From: Alteromonas macleodii ATCC 27126
GTDB taxonomy: Bacteria > Pseudomonadota > Gammaproteobacteria > Enterobacterales > Alteromonadaceae
Assembly (NCBI RefSeq): GCF_000172635.2
Contig: NC_018632.1
Span: 3,782,001-3,846,000, forward strand
Direction: 5' to 3'
DNA: 64,000 nucleotides
In this document: piece after piece, positions 29,734 to 40,288 of the stretch
Position numbering within the stretch: position 1 is the first letter of the stretch
Layout of the letters: each line of letters opens with the position of its first letter
Made by a program: the position numbers and the translations under genes
Notes under the pieces: generated by a model
The model's input: only the letters and a program-made list of their open reading frames with translations
Database searches by the model: none
Told to the model about the DNA's origin: nothing

Positions 29734-31581
29734 TTAACTTACGCCGCCAGAGAACTTCATAACCATTGCTTGATTGGTTCGCTCTATAGCCTTGAATGCG
29801 GCTTTTAGCTGATGCTTTTCTATCGATGATAAACTTGAAACCGACACACGATTGTCCGTTACTTTATTTTCCAACTGATGACGCCAACGCAAACGATTTA
29901 AGAACAGCCAAATATCACGTAGGTTAGTCGCATCTCTTTTTGAGAGCTGTGAATTTTCCGATAGCGCGTCTAACCGGGCAAGTGTATTAGGCAACGTCAC
30001 GCCATCAGCTAGCGCGTATATGCGGGCGATATTGTTGATTAAGGCCACGGCTCGGGTTTTAAGGTCGATCACGTCCTTCTCTTTACGGCCTTTTTCATAA
30101 ATGAACTTTTGAAACATGGAAAGCGGAACCGATATTTCGTTACTATTTCTCGTAAGCGCTGCTAAGAACATATTTTGCTTCATCAAGGGGGCCCTTTGAC
30201 GCTGCAACTGCTTAAATAAACTTATATCCCCGGCTGCGCAGCGAACATCAAGAAAAATATTAAAGTGCATAATCGCATCTTTAGTTGGTGCTTTTACCCA
30301 TCGCTTAGCTTCTTCAATGGCTTCTTCAAGCGAGAGTCTAAGCTTAGGGTTGCTCGCCATAATATTACCATCGCACAGTTTAATGCCGCATTTGGCCAAA
30401 CCGTTACACACATAATCAGCCATTTTTGCGAAATATTCTGCTTGCGCTTCGCTTGGCCGCTCAGCAAGAAGCAGTCCATTATCTTGATCCGAACCCATCG
30501 TCTGATCTTCTCTTGCCTGTGAGCCATAAACAAGCCACGCAAACATCATGGGTGCTTTACCGTTAGCCTGTTGGAAAAAGCCAATAAGCTTTCTTGTCAT
30601 AATATCGGTAGCTTGAGACAAAATTTTGCCAGCAATGTCATAGTCCCCTGCTTTTTTCGCATGAGCAGAGAAATAATGCGGCAATTGCCAGGATAGCCGT
30701 GTTAATTCGTAAAGGTTTTCCGCTTTGCTTAGCTCTCCAATTATAAAAAGAACGTTACCACGCTGATGACGAATAATATCGCTGGCTGTCACCATACCCA
30801 ATGGCACAAGGGTTTGCTGGTCGATAACGGGGAGGTGATGAATGTTCCTTTCGGTCATAAGCGCCAAGGCATCAAATAGCGTTCTATTTCCCATTATCTG
30901 CGCAGGATTAGGCGTCATTATATGGCTGACTGGAAGATGAATATCGAGAGAGGCGGCAACCACTCTTGAACGTAAGTCTCGGTCGGTGATAATGCCAATA
31001 AGCTTATCTTCTCGTGTAACCAGTAATGACGATACCTTTTGATTCGTCATGATCTGCGCCGCCACTGTTATTGACGTTTCTACGTCCACCGACACGGGAG
31101 ACTTATTAATAACATCCTCAAGCCCTTTATAAAGCCACATGGAGTTACTATCGGAAATAGCATGGTTTTGAAGGGCATTATTGCGCAGCCCATCAAAAAA
31201 ATTTCGAATTGCTGGCAGTTCAAATAACGGGGTAACAGCAGACGCTTCAAAACAGTAAACCAGACCTGGACTGTCTACACTGATGCTTAATGAAAAATTA
31301 CGTTTTTCCATTATATTGGTGTAGCCGAAGTAGTCGCCCTCACTTAAATGGCGTAAAGGGGCATCTGAATCTTGGACTGAAAACTGTCCATTTTGAATAA
31401 GAAAAAGTGACGATTTGCCCTTTTGCAGGTCGCCCACATTATCCGCTGTCAGGTAAATCAATTCAGTATGTTTTACTAGCTCAAGCTTTTGCTCTTTATC
31501 CAGCACGTCAAAAGGTGCTGATGTGTTGAGAAAGTCTTCAACTTGTTTAGCCATCGCAGTCATAGGAAATGTCCAGTTCAC
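29734..31581 (-). CDS. cNMP-binding/CBS/DUF294 nucleotidyltransferase-like protein
   Basis: About 615 residues. Order: cyclic-nucleotide-binding-like domain (about 20-135), two CBS motifs (about 160-280: VSSLLVTREDKLIGIITDRDL and IHHLPVIDQQTLVPLGMVT, each split by linkers), a DUF294 nucleotidyltransferase-like domain (about 310-440) with the GSQAREDQTMGSDQDNG motif typical of GlnD-type enzymes, and a helical C-terminal domain. It may modify a protein or sense nucleotides; the target is unknown. The start is uncertain: GTG 31581, ATG 31563 and ATG 31554 are all in frame and none has a strong ribosome site. Downstream of the symporter genes. Confidence 0.85.
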   Translation of the reverse strand: MNWTFPMTAMAKQVEDFLNTSAPFDVLDKEQKLELVKHTELIYLTADNVGDLQKGKSSLFLIQNGQFSVQDSDAPLRHLSEGDYFGYTNIMEKRNFSLSISVDSPGLVYCFEASAVTPLFELPAIRNFFDGLRNNALQNHAISDSNSMWLYKGLEDVINKSPVSVDVETSITVAAQIMTNQKVSSLLVTREDKLIGIITDRDLRSRVVAASLDIHLPVSHIMTPNPAQIMGNRTLFDALALMTERNIHHLPVIDQQTLVPLGMVTASDIIRHQRGNVLFIIGELSKAENLYELTRLSWQLPHYFSAHAKKAGDYDIAGKILSQATDIMTRKLIGFFQQANGKAPMMFAWLVYGSQAREDQTMGSDQDNGLLLAERPSEAQAEYFAKMADYVCNGLAKCGIKLCDGNIMASNPKLRLSLEEAIEEAKRWVKAPTKDAIMHFNIFLDVRCAAGDISLFKQLQRQRAPLMKQNMFLAALTRNSNEISVPLSMFQKFIYEKGRKEKDVIDLKTRAVALINNIARIYALADGVTLPNTLARLDALSENSQLSKRDATNLRDIWLFLNRLRWRHQLENKVTDNRVSVSSLSSIEKHQLKAAFKAIERTNQAMVMKFSGGVS

Positions 31582-31627
31582 AAAAAGAAAAAACCAACCT
31601 ACTCACTTTCGCCAGTAGATTGGTTTT
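31582..31627 (-). terminator. Terminator after the symporter gene
   Basis: A 14-bp stem (AAAACCAACCTACT against AGTAGATTGGTTTT, one mismatch) is followed by a long T-rich tract on the minus strand. It separates the symporter from the CBS/DUF294 gene. Confidence 0.8.
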
Positions 31628-31661
31628 ATTTTGCTAAAGCCTATCTTAAGGCAACATTAGT

Positions 31662-33367
31662 TTAGTGCGCTGATGCTTCACCCGCACCCTTAGGATAACG
31701 AATGCTTTCAACCAGTTCTTGGATTTCTTCTGGCGCTTCATCTGTTGCTTTGAACACAAGGAAAGCCACAATGAAGTTCACCATCATACCTAAGGTACCA
31801 ATACCTTCAGGAGAAATACCAAACCACCAGTTGTCAGGCGTATTGGCCGCTGGGTTTACAAATTTGAAGTAAATAATGTAAGCCGCAGTGAAGGCAATAC
31901 CTGAAATCATACCAGCAATAGCACCTTTATCGTTCATGCGCTTGCTGAAGATACCCATAATAATTGCCGGGAAGAAACTCGACGCCGCTAAGCCGAAGGC
32001 AAATGCCACCACCTGTGCAACAAAGCCTGGCGGATTGATACCGAAGTAACCTGCTATGACAATGGCCACCCCAGCAGCAAGTCGCGCATACATGAGCTCG
32101 GCTTTATCGGTAATGTTTGGCATAAAGTTTCGTTTCAGTAAATCATGGGAAACAGAGGTTGAAATAACCAGCAGCAAGCCTGCGGACGTTGACAGTGCGG
32201 CTGCCACACCACCCGCTGCAACGAGTGCAATAACCCACGCAGGTAAGTTCGCAATTTCAGGGTTAGCCAATACCATGATATCGCGGTCGACTTTCATTTC
32301 GTTGCGCTCGTCACCCGAATAGAACATCTTGCCATCACCGTTCTTATCTTCATATGAGATAAGGCCAGTTTGTTCCCAGTTTTTAATCCACGACGGCGCT
32401 TCTTCATAGCTTGTTCCCGTCATTTCAGGTCCATTAATGGTTTCGATCATATTCACACGGGCAAACGCTGCTAGTGACGGTGCTGTGGTATATAGAATTG
32501 CGATAAACGCTAGTGCATAGCCTGCAGATTTACGCGCATCGTGAACTTTAGGCACAGTGAAGAAGCGAACGATTACGTGTGGAAGACCCGCTGTACCTAC
32601 CATTAACGCAAAGGTGATAAAGAATACATCAATGGTACTTTTTGTTCCTGAGGTGTATTCGTTAAAGCCTAACTCGACAGATAAATTATCGAGTTTCTGC
32701 AGCATATGCACCCCCGAACCGTCTGCTAAGGTCGCACCAAAGCCGGTTTGCGGCAGGATATGTCCTGTTACCATCATAGAGATAAATACCGCAGGTACAA
32801 TGTAGGCGAAAATCATTACACAATACTGTGCAACTTGCGTGTAAGTAATGCCTTTCATACCGCCAAGTACGGTGTAGAAGAACACGATAACCATACCGAT
32901 AACCACGCCAGACACAATATCAACCTCTAAGAAGCGGCTGAATACCACACCTACGCCACGCATTTGACCTGCAACGTATGTAAAGCAAACGAAGATTGCA
33001 CAAAATACAGCAACCGTACGCGCGGTTTGTGAGTAGTAACGATCCCCAATGAAGTCAGGTACCGTGAATTTGCCAAATTTACGTAAATAGGGAGCTAAAC
33101 AAAGCGCAAGTAGAACATAACCACCTGTCCACCCCATTAGATATACTGCACCGTCATACCCCATAAATGAGATAAGACCCGCCATTGAATGAACGAGGCT
33201 GCCGACATCCAATCTGCTGCCGTTGCCATCCCATTCATAACGGGAGGTACACCGCCACCTGCAACGTAAAAATCGTTAGTTGAGCCTGCGCGAGCCCAAA
33301 TAGCGATAGCGATATAAAGCGCAAACGATGCGCCAACGATAATAAACGTTAAAGTTTGAACGTCCAT
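31662..33367 (-). pseudogene. Na+/solute symporter (VC_2705-like, SSS family), frameshifted
   Basis: Sodium:solute symporter large subunit, probably for acetate or another monocarboxylate, split by a one-base frame break. Residues from the ATG at 33367 ([12 protein letters not shown]) run in frame to [10 protein letters not shown]. The remaining roughly 500 residues continue in another frame from [17 protein letters not shown] at about 33,188 to the stop at 31662. One missing base near 33187-33189 joins them into a normal protein of about 568 residues with 13 TM helices. The rest shows no decay. The ATG has GAGGAG upstream and lies 3 bp after the small-subunit gene. Sequencing error is as likely as real inactivation. 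Confidence 0.88.
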
Positions 33368-33370
33368 GAT

Positions 33371-33637
33371 TTACTCCTCATCTACGCCGTAGCGTTTGTC
33401 CATGGCGTTCATCTTCGCCATGTAGACAAAGATCAATGCAACAAATACGTAAATTGCGCCCTGCTGCGCAAACCAGAAGCCTAATTTAAAGCCAAAGAAT
33501 TGGATTTCATTTAAGATATCGACAAAAATAATGCCGGCACCGAATGATACGATAAACCAAACGACTAAAAGCTTGGCGAGAAGAGCGAGATTCTCCCTCC
33601 AATACGCTTTTTTGTCCTCTTCGTTTCTAAATGCCAT
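33371..33637 (-). CDS. Symporter small subunit (DUF4212)
   Basis: 88 residues with two TM helices (about 16-38 and 48-72), typical of the small subunit found next to VC_2705-type sodium:solute symporters. The KAYWRENLALLAKLLVVWF start region (residues 10 on) is characteristic. GAGGGTG lies before the ATG. First gene of the symporter operon, divergent from the CrbS-like kinase; two palindromes lie in the shared promoter region. Confidence 0.9.
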   Translation of the reverse strand: MAFRNEEDKKAYWRENLALLAKLLVVWFIVSFGAGIIFVDILNEIQFFGFKLGFWFAQQGAIYVFVALIFVYMAKMNAMDKRYGVDEE

Positions 33638-33812
33638 TGTTTCACCCTCATGTCAGGTTAATTGATTGTTATGATTTTACATATTCCTAACGCCCGGCTT
33701 TGTTAACGTTATTGCTGCGTGTTACGTGGTTGAGGAAAGACAATCACAAGCAGCAAAGTCAAGCATTTAGGAGCTCGCGTATTACTCTAGACCTGCCTTG
33801 AAAAATTCAAAA

Positions 33813-33845
33813 TGAGACCATGGTCGTAGGTAGACCATGGTCGAA
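33813..33845. promoter_or_regulatory. Two GACCATGGTC palindromes, candidate CrbR sites
   Basis: Exact repeats of GACCATGGTC at 33816-33825 and 33833-33842, 17 bp apart. Both lie 53-79 bp upstream of the CrbS-like gene and about 180-195 bp upstream of the symporter operon. With flanks they read as 7-2-7 inverted repeats, the NarL-family arrangement. Related sites occur at acs. Confidence 0.6.
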
Positions 33846-33894
33846 ATGATTATAATAGCGACAGCATTGTTAAAACTAAGTTAAAAGGAACGTT

Positions 33895-36800
33895 ATGGTT
33901 TTTGGTTGGGTAACACTTGCAGTACTGTACCTCTTCTTGCTGTTTTCACTGGCGAGTTGGGGTGAAAAGAACTCGCCCACCGCTAGAGCACTAACGTCAC
34001 ATCCCGCTATATATTCGCTGGCCCTCGCTATTTATTGTACCGCATGGACTTTTTTCGGCATGGTAGGCCAAGCAAGTAGAGACACCTGGATTTACCTGCC
34101 AATCATGCTTGGGCCTATTCTCGTTTACGTTTTGGGTTATAAGTTTATTTACAAGTTAACCCTCGTCAGCAAGAAGCAACACATCACTACCATTTCCGAC
34201 TTCATCGCGTCGCGCTATGGAAAGCGCCAAACCGTAGCTTTGGTAGTTACGCTTATCGCGCTCCTTGCCACTATTCCTTATATCGCGCTTCAATTAAAAG
34301 CAGTGGGCGCTACTTTCCAACTCCTTACTCAGCAGCCTAACAGCAACGGCATTATTATTGCCGCCACTGGCTTCATCGCGGCATTCGCAATATATTTCGG
34401 TACCCGGCAAACGGACGTCACCGAATACCGACGGGGTTTGATGCTGGCTATCGCCTTCGAGTCGACCATTAAATTGCTGGCGTTAGTGCTGGTTGCCATT
34501 GTTGGTTATAGTGCGTGGAAGCGCACCCAGTCTGGTCCATTCTTCGAAAGTTTCACCAATGAAATAGCCTTGGCGCAGTTTGGTTCGTTTACTTTCATCG
34601 CTCAAACTATCATGGCGGCAGCGGCCATTGTTTGTTTGCCTAGGCAGTTTCACGTTGCCATTATTGATAACCTAAGCCTAGGTCATCTGCGCACGGCAAG
34701 GTGGTTATTCCCTCTCTACCTGACCATTATTTCAGCGGTAATTCCTATTATCGCCATTGCAGGCAAAGCCATTTTTGCTGGCGCTAATATCGAGCCCGAC
34801 TCTTACGTACTGTCGCTGGCTGTATTTTCAGAGTCAGTTCTTCTTCAAGTGATTGTTTTTGTAGGCGGGCTCTCTGCCGCAACAGCTATGATCATTGTGG
34901 CAACACTCACACTGAGTACTATGCTCACCAACGATGTGATTCTGCCGCGTATTCTTGCATTTACAGGCAATACCGATGACAAACAGGACGTGTCGAGCAA
35001 AATCAGGCTTATTCGCCGTATCGTCATCGCGTTTATCTTGCTTATGGCGTTTTTGTACCACCAGCAAATGACCAGCAGCCGCTCGCTTCATTCAATTGGG
35101 CTTATTGCGTTCTCGTTAGTTATCCAGCTTATGCCAGCCATTGTTGGCGGACTTTACTGGAAGCGCGCGCATGCGCACGGGGTTTACGCAGGGCTAATGG
35201 TGGGACTAGTGATTTGGGTGTTGTGGCTTGTACTTCCCATTGTGAGCGAGCAAGTTTCACAAATGGAACAAAACGAACTCATTAGCCAAGGCGCTATGAT
35301 TAGCTTAGCGGCAAACAGCTTTGTTTACATACTCTTTTCACACTTTGCACCGCAGCGTCTTATCGACAGAATGCAAGCTGAAGCCTTTGTGTCTCCTGCC
35401 ATTTCCACTAACAATACCGTTAAAGCGCAGGCAACTAACGTGACCGTCTCCGATCTTATAACGCTATTGTCGACCTTTATGGGATCCGGTCGTTGTGAAC
35501 AATTGTTGGAACAATATCAGCAACTCAATAATTGCCAATTAAAGCACGACGATACGCCAAATGAATCGTTTTTATCATTTTGCGAACGCGCCTTGGGTGG
35601 CGTTATTGGCGCATCGAGTGCCAAAGTACTGCTAGACAGCGCATTGCGTGGTAAGAAGATGGACTTTACCGAGGTTATCAACTTCTTCGATGACACAACG
35701 CAAGCCATGCAATTTAATATGACTGCACTACTCACGTCACTTGAAAACATGGACCAAGGCATTAGCGTAGTCGACAAACACTTAAATTTAGTAGCGTGGA
35801 ATAAACGCTATGCCAACCTCTACCCTTACCCAGATAACTTGTTGGCAGTGGGTACGCCTATAGAAAAGCTTATTCGGTATAACGCTTCACAAGGTGAGTT
35901 CGGCACAGACAACGTAGACGGTGAAGTAGAAAAAAGGCTGGCTCATTTGCGCTCTGGTATGCCCCATCGCTTCACACGACAACGAATGGATGGACGGGTT
36001 ATTGAGATGGTAGGTAATCCTTTACCTGGCGGAGGCTTCGTAACAAGCTTCAACGACATCACCGGACACGTGGAAATACAGCAAGCGCTTGAAGAATCAA
36101 ACATTGACCTTGAGGCTCGTATTAAAAAGCGCACTGAAGAAGTACACTCCATAAACGCCGAGCTTCGACTTGAAATAGAACGGCGCTCTGATGCCGAGAA
36201 AGAACTGATAAGGGCACGAAAGGCTGCGGAAGATGCCAATGCCAGTAAAACCCGCTTCTTGGCGCTCGCAAGCCATGATGTTTTGCAGCCGCTAAATGCG
36301 GCCAAGCTCTATGTGAGCGCCCTTGAAGAACAAGAACTGACTGAGTCAGCGCTAGCCATTATTCAAAAGCTTAGCCATAGCGTGACGTCTAGCGAAACAC
36401 TGATTGGCACTTTGCTGGATATCGCACGCTTAGATCAAGGTGAAATGAAACCCGATATTGAGTCTATTGATGTAAGGACCCTGCTGTCACCACTTGTGGA
36501 CGAAATGGCAATGCGCGCGCGGGAAAAAGGACTTCGTTTTAAAGCGATTATACGCCCGTGCTGGGTAAAAGCTGACAAAACGCACTTATACCGAATAACT
36601 CAAAACTTGCTTTCAAATGCGGTGAAATACACGGAAAATGGCCGCGTCTTGTTCATTATCAAGCCTGTCAAAGACACCGTTTATTTCAAAGTTATCGACA
36701 CAGGCATTGGCATATCTACCGATAAAAAAGACAGCATTTTTGGTGACTTTTTCCGCGCAAACGAAAGCAAGGAACACGGTATAGGTCTTGGCTTGGGGGT

Positions 36801-37338
36801 TGTACGACGTTTAAGTCTGCAGTTGAACAGCGATATTAGTGTTACCTCGAAAATAGGCAAAGGCAGCTGCTTTGCGTTTAGCTTGGATAAAGCTGAGCCA
36901 AAACAGGTATCCAACGTTACAGCAAAGCCCCGCAGTACAACATTTACAGGCATGGACGTGCTTTGCGTGGACGATCAAAGAGAGAACTTAGATGCCATGC
37001 AGACCCTATTACAGAAATGGGGAATCAATGTGGTGCTTGCGAACAACTGGGATGACGCGTTGAAAGTCTGTGAGACTATTCAGCCTCAAATCTTACTCAT
37101 GGATTATCAGCTCAGTCATGACAGCGAGAAAAATGGGCTAGCTTTGATTGAAGAGATAAGACATCGACTTAATATTGTGGTGCCAGCAGCGCTTATAACG
37201 GCGACACCAGATGAAAGCTTAGTTACACAGTGTAAAGCCCAAGGCGTAAACTTCTTAGCTAAACCGCTAAAACCAGCGAAACTGCGCGCACTACTTCAAA
37301 GTATGACGCGCTACATCAGGGAGGCGAAAAACGTGTAG
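33895..37338 (+). CDS. crbS: CrbS-like hybrid sensor kinase with SLC5 transporter domain
   Basis: 1147-residue inner-membrane hybrid kinase. An N-terminal sodium:solute symporter domain (about 1-480, about 13 TM) is followed by a STAC-like linker (about 510-590), a PAS domain (about 600-740), a coiled coil, HisKA with His794 (ASHDVLQPLNAAKL), HATPase with the N box NLLSNAVKY and DTGIGIS, and a C-terminal receiver with Asp1070 (ILLMDYQLS). This architecture defines the CrbS/MxtR/NahK group, which controls acs and acetate use with a NarL-type partner. That partner (crbR) and acs lie about 5 kb downstream. The ribosome site is good (AAAAGGA). Confidence 0.92.
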   Translation: MVFGWVTLAVLYLFLLFSLASWGEKNSPTARALTSHPAIYSLALAIYCTAWTFFGMVGQASRDTWIYLPIMLGPILVYVLGYKFIYKLTLVSKKQHITTISDFIASRYGKRQTVALVVTLIALLATIPYIALQLKAVGATFQLLTQQPNSNGIIIAATGFIAAFAIYFGTRQTDVTEYRRGLMLAIAFESTIKLLALVLVAIVGYSAWKRTQSGPFFESFTNEIALAQFGSFTFIAQTIMAAAAIVCLPRQFHVAIIDNLSLGHLRTARWLFPLYLTIISAVIPIIAIAGKAIFAGANIEPDSYVLSLAVFSESVLLQVIVFVGGLSAATAMIIVATLTLSTMLTNDVILPRILAFTGNTDDKQDVSSKIRLIRRIVIAFILLMAFLYHQQMTSSRSLHSIGLIAFSLVIQLMPAIVGGLYWKRAHAHGVYAGLMVGLVIWVLWLVLPIVSEQVSQMEQNELISQGAMISLAANSFVYILFSHFAPQRLIDRMQAEAFVSPAISTNNTVKAQATNVTVSDLITLLSTFMGSGRCEQLLEQYQQLNNCQLKHDDTPNESFLSFCERALGGVIGASSAKVLLDSALRGKKMDFTEVINFFDDTTQAMQFNMTALLTSLENMDQGISVVDKHLNLVAWNKRYANLYPYPDNLLAVGTPIEKLIRYNASQGEFGTDNVDGEVEKRLAHLRSGMPHRFTRQRMDGRVIEMVGNPLPGGGFVTSFNDITGHVEIQQALEESNIDLEARIKKRTEEVHSINAELRLEIERRSDAEKELIRARKAAEDANASKTRFLALASHDVLQPLNAAKLYVSALEEQELTESALAIIQKLSHSVTSSETLIGTLLDIARLDQGEMKPDIESIDVRTLLSPLVDEMAMRAREKGLRFKAIIRPCWVKADKTHLYRITQNLLSNAVKYTENGRVLFIIKPVKDTVYFKVIDTGIGISTDKKDSIFGDFFRANESKEHGIGLGLGVVRRLSLQLNSDISVTSKIGKGSCFAFSLDKAEPKQVSNVTAKPRSTTFTGMDVLCVDDQRENLDAMQTLLQKWGINVVLANNWDDALKVCETIQPQILLMDYQLSHDSEKNGLALIEEIRHRLNIVVPAALITATPDESLVTQCKAQGVNFLAKPLKPAKLRALLQSMTRYIREAKNV

Positions 37339-37385
37339 CTAGTAGCTCGCTGCATGTTTTTCGCTATTTGTGTAAGGAAAGACGT

Positions 37386-38009
37386 CTAGAGTAATTCGTC
37401 GTGTGGTTTACTTTCTTCAATTTTAACCACCGGCGTTTCTACGCTCGACTTTGCCACCACTTTTCCCATTGCTCCCCACTTCTCTTTAGGGTTGAGCAAA
37501 ACAGGACGGGTTAAAATTAGGTTATTAGGATACATGAGGGTTTCACGCTCAGCGGTAAGCAAGCGCGTGCTAAACGGCCCTACATCGGCAATCACACCTT
37601 CAATGAAGTTATCGCCGTCGAGAATGCGCACATAATTACCTCTGCGATAGGCTACGTTTGTGAGCAAAATAAAGTACGCAGTGATGTTACTGATGAGTGA
37701 CCAACTAGCAAAAAGCGCAACACCGGTTACCGTGATGATAGAAGTGGAAAGCACTAAGAGCCCAGAAAAATCAATCCCCCATGCTAGCAACAACAAGGCT
37801 AACGATACTGTAGCGACAATAACCCGTGCAGCAAAAAGTCCTTTAATAGCACTATTTGATTTTAGCTTTGACTTTACGATGTTGGTTTCTAATTTCGGCA
37901 GCAACTTACGAGACATCGCCAAATAAATTAGTAAAACCAAACCACTCCACACGACATTTGACTGGTACTGAGTTAACCACGCCAAAAACCCATGCCACCA
38001 CTCATTCAT
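37386..38009 (-). CDS. Small MscS-like mechanosensitive channel protein
   Basis: 207 residues with three TM helices (about 18-36, 60-80, 85-125). The third has the Ala/Gly-rich pore pattern of MscS (GVALFASWSLISNITAYF), followed by the beta domain with RRGNYVRILDGDNFIEGVIADVG and YPNNLIL. The usual C-terminal alpha/beta part of MscS is nearly absent, so it is a short family member. AAGGAT precedes the ATG. Convergent with crbS. Confidence 0.82.
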   Translation of the reverse strand: MNEWWHGFLAWLTQYQSNVVWSGLVLLIYLAMSRKLLPKLETNIVKSKLKSNSAIKGLFAARVIVATVSLALLLLAWGIDFSGLLVLSTSIITVTGVALFASWSLISNITAYFILLTNVAYRRGNYVRILDGDNFIEGVIADVGPFSTRLLTAERETLMYPNNLILTRPVLLNPKEKWGAMGKVVAKSSVETPVVKIEESKPHDELL

Positions 38010-38285
38010 TAACCCAAATCCTTACATTTTTTCGTTAAGCAGACTGACCTTAAATTCTGATTTTACGTTAAAAAGGCCGACGCGCTCTAATGCTAACGTG
38101 AAAAACAGTCAAGTTCATGCATTAAAAGCAATCGACACAACAAGAATTATTCGTAAGACACCCCCGAACACTTACATTAGTATGCGCGCAAAAATGACTT
38201 GTCTATTTAACAATCACGTTCTAACGTGGTAATAGATTGGTCGATAAAACGACAAAATAAAACACAAACTACAGGCTTTTTTATA

Positions 38286-39191
38286 ATGCGCATTGCAATT
38301 CTTTCTAGAAATCCTCGTCTTTACTCTACTTCACGCTTAGTCGAAGCTGGGCAGGCTCGCGGGCATCAGGTTGACGTTATCGATACCATGCACTGCTACA
38401 TGGATATCACCAGTGCGCGACCGTCAGTTCGCTATAACGGTAAGCGACTACCCTATTACGATGCAGTGATCCCGCGAATTGGCGCATCGGTTAGCTTTTA
38501 TGGCACATCAGTCGTTCGCCAATTTGAAATGATGGGCACATACAGCCTTAACGAGTCGGTTGCTATCAGCCGCTCTCGAGATAAATTGCGTTCGTTGCAG
38601 CTTTTATCACGTAAAGGCATAGGTATGCCGAGAACAGGCTTCGCACACCATCCTGACAAAATCGACGATGTTATTAAGACGGTTGGCGGCGCCCCAGTGG
38701 TTATTAAGTTACTTGAAGGCACGCAAGGTATTGGCGTGGTATTGGCCGACACGCAAAAAGCGGCAGAGTCGATCATTGAAGCCTTTATGGGTCTTAACGC
38801 CAGTATTTTAGTGCAAGAGTTCATTAAAGAAGCGGGCGGTGCAGATATTCGTTGCTTTGTGGTAGGTGGAAAAGTTGTAGCAGCGATGAAGCGCCAAGCA
38901 GCACCTGGGGAATTCCGCTCTAACCTTCACCGTGGCGGTCAGGCAAGTTTAGTTCGCCTAAGTCCAGCGGAACGCAAAACAGCGGTAGATGCGGCTAAAA
39001 CGATGGGACTAAATTGTTGTGGCGTAGATATTCTTCGTTCGAACAACGGTCCAGTCGTTATGGAAGTAAACTCATCGCCGGGCCTTGAAGGCATTGAGAA
39101 AGCGACCAATAAAGATGTGGCCAGTATGATCATCGAGTTCATTGAAAAAAGCGCAGAGCCGCACAAAACAAAAACCCGTGGAAAGGGCTAG
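38286..39191 (+). CDS. rimK: RimK-type glutamate ligase
   Basis: ATP-grasp ligase that adds glutamates to the C-terminus of ribosomal protein S6 in E. coli. The frame is open from 38226, but [15 protein letters not shown] at the 38286 ATG is the conserved start (301 residues against 300 in E. coli). ATP-grasp motifs: [35 protein letters not shown] (split about residue 180) and [14 protein letters not shown] with the Mg2+ ligands. First of a three-gene cluster with an aspartoacylase-like hydrolase and a retropepsin-like protein. Confidence 0.95.
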   Translation: MRIAILSRNPRLYSTSRLVEAGQARGHQVDVIDTMHCYMDITSARPSVRYNGKRLPYYDAVIPRIGASVSFYGTSVVRQFEMMGTYSLNESVAISRSRDKLRSLQLLSRKGIGMPRTGFAHHPDKIDDVIKTVGGAPVVIKLLEGTQGIGVVLADTQKAAESIIEAFMGLNASILVQEFIKEAGGADIRCFVVGGKVVAAMKRQAAPGEFRSNLHRGGQASLVRLSPAERKTAVDAAKTMGLNCCGVDILRSNNGPVVMEVNSSPGLEGIEKATNKDVASMIIEFIEKSAEPHKTKTRGKG

Positions 39192-39239
39192 CGCCCTTTA
39201 ACCTTTGCTATGCAATAACGTAAATATAGGAAAACGTTA

Positions 39240-40271
39240 GTGGTAAATGATGTTTTAAGAATTGGGGGTGAAAACATTGCTCCTGGCGAAACAAAAAAGA
39301 TTGAGTTAGAAATGCCGCCGTTGTACACGGCCACCAATATGAGCATTCCGGTTTACGTTAAACGAGGAAAGCGACCAGGTCCCATTATGTTCGTCAGCGC
39401 AGCCATTCACGGTGACGAATTAAATGGCATCGAAATAGTAGGCAGACTTATCCGCTCAAAAGCGATCGAACGCCTAAGAGGAACCCTTATCGCGGTGCCT
39501 ATGGTTAATGTGTACGGCGTACTAAACCAGTCTCGTTATTTACCCGATAGACGCGATTTGAACCGCAGTTTTCCAGGGAGTAAAAAAGGTTCGCTTGCCG
39601 GTAGGTTAGCCAACTTGTTTTTCAAAGAAGTGGTAAGTAAGTGCGATGTCGGCATTGACCTTCACACCGGCGCTATACACCGTAGTAACTTGCCACAGAT
39701 TCGCGCTGACTTAGACGACCCAGAAGTACTGGAAATGGCAAAAGCGTTTGGCGTACCTGTACTTCTTAACGCAGAGTTACGCGATGGCTCTTTGCGCGAA
39801 TCGGCCAGTGAAAGTGGCGTTAAAATTCTGCTTTACGAAGCAGGCCAAGCGTTACGTTATGACGAGTTTTCTATTCGTGCCGGCGTAAGAGGCATTATTA
39901 ATACCATGCGTCATTTGGGCATGCTGAATAAAAGCCGTAGCAAGGGCCACAGTATCGAGCGTTTTATAGCGCGCCAAAGTGGTTGGGTTCGCGCGCCAGA
40001 AAGTGGCTTTGTGACGCATCTAGCACAGCTAGGTGACCATGTTGAGAAAGGTGACAAACTGGCCATTATTGCTGATCCGTTTGGCAATTATTTAGACAGC
40101 CTTGAAAGCCCTGCAGAAGGTGTTGTAATTGGTAAACAAAATATTCCGCTTACCCAAGAAGGTGAAGCGGTATACCACATTGCATACTTTTCAGAGCCTG
40201 ATACTGTTGCAGAACACGTAGAATTATTACAAGACAATTTATTGCCACCAGAACAGGGTCCTGTTTTATAA
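39240..40271 (+). CDS. Succinylglutamate desuccinylase/aspartoacylase family hydrolase
   Basis: 343-residue zinc amidohydrolase of the M14-like AstE/AspA group. Zinc ligands appear in AIHGDELNG (H and E, about residue 58) and DLHTGAIHR (His, about 142); the catalytic Glu is expected in LLYEAGQ (about 198). A C-terminal beta-barrel-like extension (about 245-330) shows EPESGFVTHLAQLGDHVEKGD-type lipoyl-like strands. The start is a GTG with TAGGA upstream. It sits between rimK and a retropepsin gene, suggesting it acts on glutamyl products rather than in arginine catabolism, since no other ast genes are near. Confidence 0.88.
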   Translation: MVNDVLRIGGENIAPGETKKIELEMPPLYTATNMSIPVYVKRGKRPGPIMFVSAAIHGDELNGIEIVGRLIRSKAIERLRGTLIAVPMVNVYGVLNQSRYLPDRRDLNRSFPGSKKGSLAGRLANLFFKEVVSKCDVGIDLHTGAIHRSNLPQIRADLDDPEVLEMAKAFGVPVLLNAELRDGSLRESASESGVKILLYEAGQALRYDEFSIRAGVRGIINTMRHLGMLNKSRSKGHSIERFIARQSGWVRAPESGFVTHLAQLGDHVEKGDKLAIIADPFGNYLDSLESPAEGVVIGKQNIPLTQEGEAVYHIAYFSEPDTVAEHVELLQDNLLPPEQGPVL

Positions 40272-40288
40272 AATTGGTAGAAAAACTG

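Noticed and set aside
31662..33212. Symporter taken as a 516-residue protein starting at 33212
   Set aside because: Its first residues (MDVGSLVH) are not symporter-like; the true N-terminus lies in another frame from 33367 and the family homology is continuous only across a one-base break.
38215..38228. Palindrome CACGTT-CT-AACGTG upstream of rimK
   Set aside because: A single copy with no second site or recognised regulator; too little to call an operator.
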